Shown: positions 14,389 to 17,459 of the stretch, piece after piece | Layout of the letters: each line of letters opens with the position of its first letter | How positions within the stretch are numbered: position 1 is the first letter of the stretch | Origin: SOIA01 sp050116035 | GTDB lineage: Bacteria > Acidobacteriota > Aminicenantia > Aminicenantales > Aminicenantaceae | Assembly: GCA_050116035.1 (NCBI GenBank) | Contig: JASFPJ010000030.1 | Coordinates: 1 to 17,459 of the forward strand | Length of the DNA: 17,459 nucleotides | Direction: 5' to 3' | Position numbers and translations under genes: made by a program | The notes under the pieces: model-generated | Seen by the model: only the letters and a program-made list of their open reading frames with translations | The model's database searches: none | What the model was told of the DNA's origin: nothing

Positions 14389-14399
14389 GGGACGTCCCC
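14388..14399. repeat. Perfect 12-bp palindrome GGGGACGTCCCC
   Basis: It begins at the last base of the dtd stop codon and fills most of the 17-bp gap between the convergent dtd and ribBA genes, followed by ATTTATTT. As RNA it could fold only into a 4-bp GC stem with an ACGT loop, a poor terminator in either direction. It may instead be a protein-binding or REP-type site. Confidence 0.45.
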
Positions 14400-14405
14400 A
14401 TTTAT

Positions 14406-15620
14406 TTAGACCATCTCCAGGATGTGTCCCATTTTCTCTTTCTTCGTTTTCAGGTATTTGATGTTGTTCTTGTTCGGTGGAACTTCGAGGGGCACACGAT
14501 CCAAGATTTCCAATCCGTAGCCAGACAATCCAACAAATTTACGAGGATTATTCGTGATCAAACGGAGTTTATTGGCTCCCAGTGCGACCAGAATCTGAGC
14601 GCCTATCCCGTAATCCCTCTGGTCAGCTTTAAAACCCAGTTTTTTATTGGCTTCGACTGTATCAGCTCCATGGTCCTGGATCGCATAGGCTTTGATCTTG
14701 TTGGTGAAACCTATGCCTCTCCCTTCATGGTTGAGCATGTAAAGGATGACTCCCTTCCCTTCCTTGTTGATCATTTTCATAGCCTGGTGGAGCTGCTCTC
14801 CACAATCGCAACGAATCGAGCCAAAAGTATCTCCGGTCAAGCATTGAGAATGAGCCCTGACAAGAGTGGCTTCATCCTTTTTGATATCTCCCTTGACCAA
14901 AGCCACATGGTGTTCTTTGTGGATAGTATCTTCAAAGATCATGATCTTGAATTCTCCGAATTTTGTGGGCATGCTGGCTTCTTCTATCATTTTCACTAAT
15001 CTTTCGTGCTTCATCCGGTATTTAATGAGATCAGCGATGGTCAGAATCGGTATGTTGTGAGTCTGGCTGATCTCTTCGAGCTGGGGCATCCTGGCCATGG
15101 TTCCGTCTTCATCCATGATTTCGCAGATAACGCCTGCATGCTTTAGACCCGCCAGGCGCGTAATATCTACAGAGGCTTCTGTCTGGCCGGCCCTTTCCAG
15201 CACTCCTCCTTCCCTGGCTTCAAGAGGAAAAATATGACCCGGTCGAGTTAGGTCAGAGGGCTGTGTTTTTGGATCAATGGCCACGAGAATGGTCTGTGCC
15301 CGGTCATGGGCTGATATTCCTGTCGTCACTCCATCTCTTGCATCTATCGAAACAGTGAACGCGGTTTGGTAGGGAGCTGTGTTATCTCGAACCATTAGAG
15401 GCAGATGGAGTTCTTTGAGTCTCTCCTTGGGCAAAGGCATGCAGATGAGACCTCGGCCATGCTTGGTCATAAAATTGATGATTTCAGGGGTGGCCTTTTC
15501 TGCTGCCACCATGAGGTCGCCTTCATTCTCCCGATCTTCGTCATCAACGATGATGATGAGTTTTCCCGCTTTGACAGCCTTTATCGCCTGTTCGACTGTC
15601 GCTGTTTTGGTTTTTTTCAT
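14406..15620 (-). CDS. ribBA: Bifunctional 3,4-dihydroxy-2-butanone-4-phosphate synthase / GTP cyclohydrolase II
   Basis: 404-residue fusion that makes both riboflavin precursors: the four-carbon unit from ribulose 5-phosphate and the pyrimidine from GTP. The N-terminal synthase (about 1-205) has DDEDRENEGDL (26-36), the TTGISAHDRAQT loop (99-110) and RPGHIFPL (126-133). The C-terminal cyclohydrolase (about 206-404) has CLTGDTFGSIRCDC with zinc ligands Cys260, Cys271 and Cys273, NHEGRGIG (297-304), DYGIGAQIL (336-344) and TNNPRKF (356-362). Both active sites look complete. AAAGGA at 6 nt supports the ATG at 15620. It follows ribE by 29 bp and is the last gene of the cluster. Confidence 0.97.
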   Translation of the reverse strand: MKKTKTATVEQAIKAVKAGKLIIIVDDEDRENEGDLMVAAEKATPEIINFMTKHGRGLICMPLPKERLKELHLPLMVRDNTAPYQTAFTVSIDARDGVTTGISAHDRAQTILVAIDPKTQPSDLTRPGHIFPLEAREGGVLERAGQTEASVDITRLAGLKHAGVICEIMDEDGTMARMPQLEEISQTHNIPILTIADLIKYRMKHERLVKMIEEASMPTKFGEFKIMIFEDTIHKEHHVALVKGDIKKDEATLVRAHSQCLTGDTFGSIRCDCGEQLHQAMKMINKEGKGVILYMLNHEGRGIGFTNKIKAYAIQDHGADTVEANKKLGFKADQRDYGIGAQILVALGANKLRLITNNPRKFVGLSGYGLEILDRVPLEVPPNKNNIKYLKTKKEKMGHILEMV

Positions 15621-15649
15621 TCTTGATCCTTTGTTCTTTTGCTGTTTGT

Positions 15650-16240
15650 CTATGTTTTTTCTTTAGATATCCAATTATACACGTATTTTCCGATCATGTC
15701 ACACTCTATGTTGACTGCATCTCCCCTTTTGAGGTCTCCCATGTTAGAATTTTCTAATGTGATCGGTATCAGTTCAACTTCAAAAGAGGCAGAACCCAAG
15801 TCAACAATGGTGAGGCTGACACCGTTCAGTGCGACCGAGCCCTGAGGGATAAAATAGGGCCGGAGCTCTGGCGGATAGGAAACGGTCAGTCTCGTTCCTT
15901 TTTCTCTCTTCATAATTTTAAGCACCTTGCCTCGGGAGTCCACATGGCCGGTTATCAAATGACCGCTCAGGGGAGAGGATAGAGTGAGAGGATGTTCAAG
16001 ATTGAGCCTTTCGCCTGGACGGAGAGTTCCCAGAGTAGTTCTTAGGCGAGTTTCCTGGGAGAGATTGAAAAAAGTCGTGTCTCTTTCCCTTTTGACCAGG
16101 CTGAGGCAGACGCCATTGACGGCGATACTTTCCCCGGTTCCCACTGGGGGAAGTTCAGGAGGGATTTCGACAGCGATTTCCTGTTTTCCTCGCCGATATC
16201 CTTTGAACTGGCCCAAATGATGAATGATTCCTGTGAACAT
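15650..16240 (-). CDS. ribE: Riboflavin synthase, alpha chain
   Basis: 196-residue enzyme that dismutates two 6,7-dimethyl-8-ribityllumazines into riboflavin and the pyrimidine precursor. Two homologous lumazine-binding barrels are visible. The first (about 1-93) opens with MFTGIIHHLG and contains SIAVNGVCLSLV. The second (about 94-188) has GHLITGHVDSRGKV and SVALNGVSLTIV at corresponding positions. The repeated VNGV/LNGV pair is the internal-repeat hallmark. The normal MFTGIIE has His instead of Glu, a small deviation. The length is slightly below E. coli (213). The ATG overlaps the ribD stop (TAATG). The gene is also named ribC in E. coli nomenclature. Confidence 0.96.
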   Translation of the reverse strand: MFTGIIHHLGQFKGYRRGKQEIAVEIPPELPPVGTGESIAVNGVCLSLVKRERDTTFFNLSQETRLRTTLGTLRPGERLNLEHPLTLSSPLSGHLITGHVDSRGKVLKIMKREKGTRLTVSYPPELRPYFIPQGSVALNGVSLTIVDLGSASFEVELIPITLENSNMGDLKRGDAVNIECDMIGKYVYNWISKEKT

Positions 16241-17334
16241 TATAAATATCCTTCCACAATGATATCTTCACCCATTTGAAAAGAATGAGTGCTTTTCAAT
16301 ACAAATGAATCTTTGATGAAATCTGCGCCACTCCCCTGGAGAAAAGTTGGAGCTGTCTTTCCGCCAATGAGCTTGGGAGAGAGAGTGACAAAGATTTTAT
16401 CCACCATTCTTCCTTCAAAAATTGACGTCAACAAGCGGCTGCCCCCTTCAACCAGGACACTCGATATCTCGTGTTGACCCAACCAGGAGAGGACCTTCTT
16501 TACTTCCACTCGCCGGGATGAAATGGGAATCACTTCGACCCCATTTTTGCGCAAGGCATCGGCTTTCTTTAGAGAGGCTTCTTTAAGGCAAAAAACCAAG
16601 ATTTTTCCTCGTGAAAGAGTGGAGAGTATCCTGGATTGAGTTGGAAAACGAAGATGAGAATCGAGAATAATCCGCGTCAAACGCTTTTTTCCCCAGTTGG
16701 AATGACGGACAGTGAGCAAAGGGTCATCTTTGATGAGTGTATTCACACCGACCATGAGCGCATCAAACTCTCCTCTAAGGAGATGGAAGTATTTCCGTGC
16801 TTCCGGAGAAGATATCCATTGAGACGAGAATTTTTTGGTGGCTATTTTTCCATCGAGGCTAACGGCGGCCTTGGCCGCAACAAAAGGGATTTTATTTGTG
16901 ATGTATTTGATATATGTTTCATTCAGACGCCTGTTTTTCTCCTGAAGAAGGCCCAGCGAAACCTCTATTCCGGCCTCTTTTAATTTTTTGATCCCCTTTT
17001 TTGAAACGAGAGGATTGGGATCGATATCCGAGATAACGGCTCTTCTTATTCTGGCCTGAAGCAGGGCTTCTGTGCACGGAGGAGTCTTTCCCCAATGAAC
17101 GCACGGCTCAAGATTGATGTATGTCGTGCTGTTTCGCGCCAGAGAACCCGCTTTCTGGAGAGCGATGACTTCGGCATGAGGCTTTCCAGGTCTTTCGTGG
17201 TAACCATCCCCGACGATTATGTCTTTCTTGACTATTACGGCCCCGACATAGGGGTTGGGGCTGGCCCACCCTATGGCTTTTTCTGCTAATCCGTAAGCCA
17301 TCTGGAGGTAGATAATATCTTTGAGGTTTTTCAT
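16240..17334 (-). CDS. ribD: Bifunctional pyrimidine deaminase / 5-amino-6-(5-phosphoribosylamino)uracil reductase
   Basis: 364-residue enzyme for the second and third steps of the pyrimidine branch of riboflavin synthesis (E. coli 367). The N-terminal zinc deaminase (about 1-145) has HAE (53-55) and PCVHWGKTPPC (77-87), giving the zinc ligands His53, Cys78 and Cys87 and catalytic Glu55. The C-terminal NADPH reductase (about 146-364) has AAKAAVSLDGKIA, LMVGVNTLIKDDPLLTVR and SVLVEGGSRLLTSIF. The ATG at 17334 overlaps the ftsY stop by 4 bp, so ribD is translated as the next gene of a unit led by ftsY or by something beyond it. No FMN riboswitch can lie between them. Confidence 0.97.
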   Translation of the reverse strand: MKNLKDIIYLQMAYGLAEKAIGWASPNPYVGAVIVKKDIIVGDGYHERPGKPHAEVIALQKAGSLARNSTTYINLEPCVHWGKTPPCTEALLQARIRRAVISDIDPNPLVSKKGIKKLKEAGIEVSLGLLQEKNRRLNETYIKYITNKIPFVAAKAAVSLDGKIATKKFSSQWISSPEARKYFHLLRGEFDALMVGVNTLIKDDPLLTVRHSNWGKKRLTRIILDSHLRFPTQSRILSTLSRGKILVFCLKEASLKKADALRKNGVEVIPISSRRVEVKKVLSWLGQHEISSVLVEGGSRLLTSIFEGRMVDKIFVTLSPKLIGGKTAPTFLQGSGADFIKDSFVLKSTHSFQMGEDIIVEGYL

Positions 17335-17459
17335 GAAAGAAGGGCCTTGGCAAATTCCTGAGGAGAGAAGTGGAGCATATCTTTTTCCTCCTCTCCGATG
17401 CCTATGAACTTGACGGGGAGCTTGAGTTCGTCAACGATGCTGATAATGCTTCCCCCCTT
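17331..17459 (-). CDS. ftsY: Signal recognition particle receptor FtsY, C-terminal 42 residues (5' end lies outside the window)
   Basis: The minus strand from the right edge reads 42 residues to a TGA that overlaps the ribD start. The sequence GGSIISIVDELKLPVKFIGIGE followed by EEKDMLHFSPQEFAKALL is the end of the SRP-family GTPase NG domain, with the closing FIG(I/V)GE motif and the C-terminal helix. The ending after PQEFAKALL fits FtsY rather than Ffh, which continues into an M domain. FtsY docks ribosome-SRP complexes at the inner membrane. Only this tail is visible. Confidence 0.88.
   Translation of the reverse strand, partial: KGGSIISIVDELKLPVKFIGIGEEEKDMLHFSPQEFAKALLS

Noticed and set aside
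14424..15060. Plus-strand frames of 191 and 64 codons opposite ribBA
   Set aside because: Antisense to a complete bifunctional ribBA with all catalytic motifs; no support of their own.

Overview
The window looks like a chromosomal stretch from a Gram-negative-type (diderm) bacterium of moderate GC. An LptE-like outer-membrane lipoprotein, MurJ, and SD-led genes with sigma70-like promoters all fit that. The order leuS-lptE-holA next to rpsT, murJ and dtd, with methylmalonyl-CoA mutase nearby, suggests the Acidobacteriota/Aminicenantes part of the tree. That placement is a weak guess from memory, not something the sequence proves. There are no phage genes, transposase genes, CRISPR arrays, rRNAs or tRNAs that I can see.

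Layout. Positions 1-7506 are entirely minus-strand: a btuDFC-type ABC importer (7506-4812), a small unrecognised membrane protein (4598-4020), a DUF948/YtxH membrane-protein pair (3574-2878), enolase (2798-1503) and the 5' part of a methylmalonyl-CoA mutase large subunit (1395 to the window edge). Positions 7867-11963 are a plus-strand operon leuS-lptE-holA. rpsT lies on the minus strand (12219-11941), overlaps the end of holA tail to tail, and is divergent from the plus-strand pair murJ-dtd (12353-14388). From 14406 to the right edge a minus-strand cluster ftsY-ribD-ribE-ribBA supplies riboflavin synthesis enzymes; ribH is not in the window.

How the genes may work together. The mutase is B12-dependent and the ABC importer is of the B12/iron-chelate class, so import of the cofactor for the mutase is a reasonable inference, although no cobalamin riboswitch was found. 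The rib genes cover every committed step except lumazine synthase and the phosphatase. leuS, lptE, holA, rpsT, murJ and dtd are housekeeping genes for translation, replication and the envelope.

The most unusual thing is a family of repeat elements in the intergenic spaces. Two copies (3632-3862 and 4657-4808) share an 11-12 bp terminal inverted repeat and a nested long inverted repeat of about 18-25 bp. A third half-copy (12291-12346) lies between rpsT and murJ. All three align without gaps, and in each a -35-like hexamer on the minus strand begins exactly 19 nt beyond the element end, in front of a minus-strand gene. This could be a MITE-like element, a mobile promoter, or a structured leader or regulatory site. 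A second, different set of REP-like palindromic sequences lies at 7609-7747, with a short palindrome at 14388-14399.
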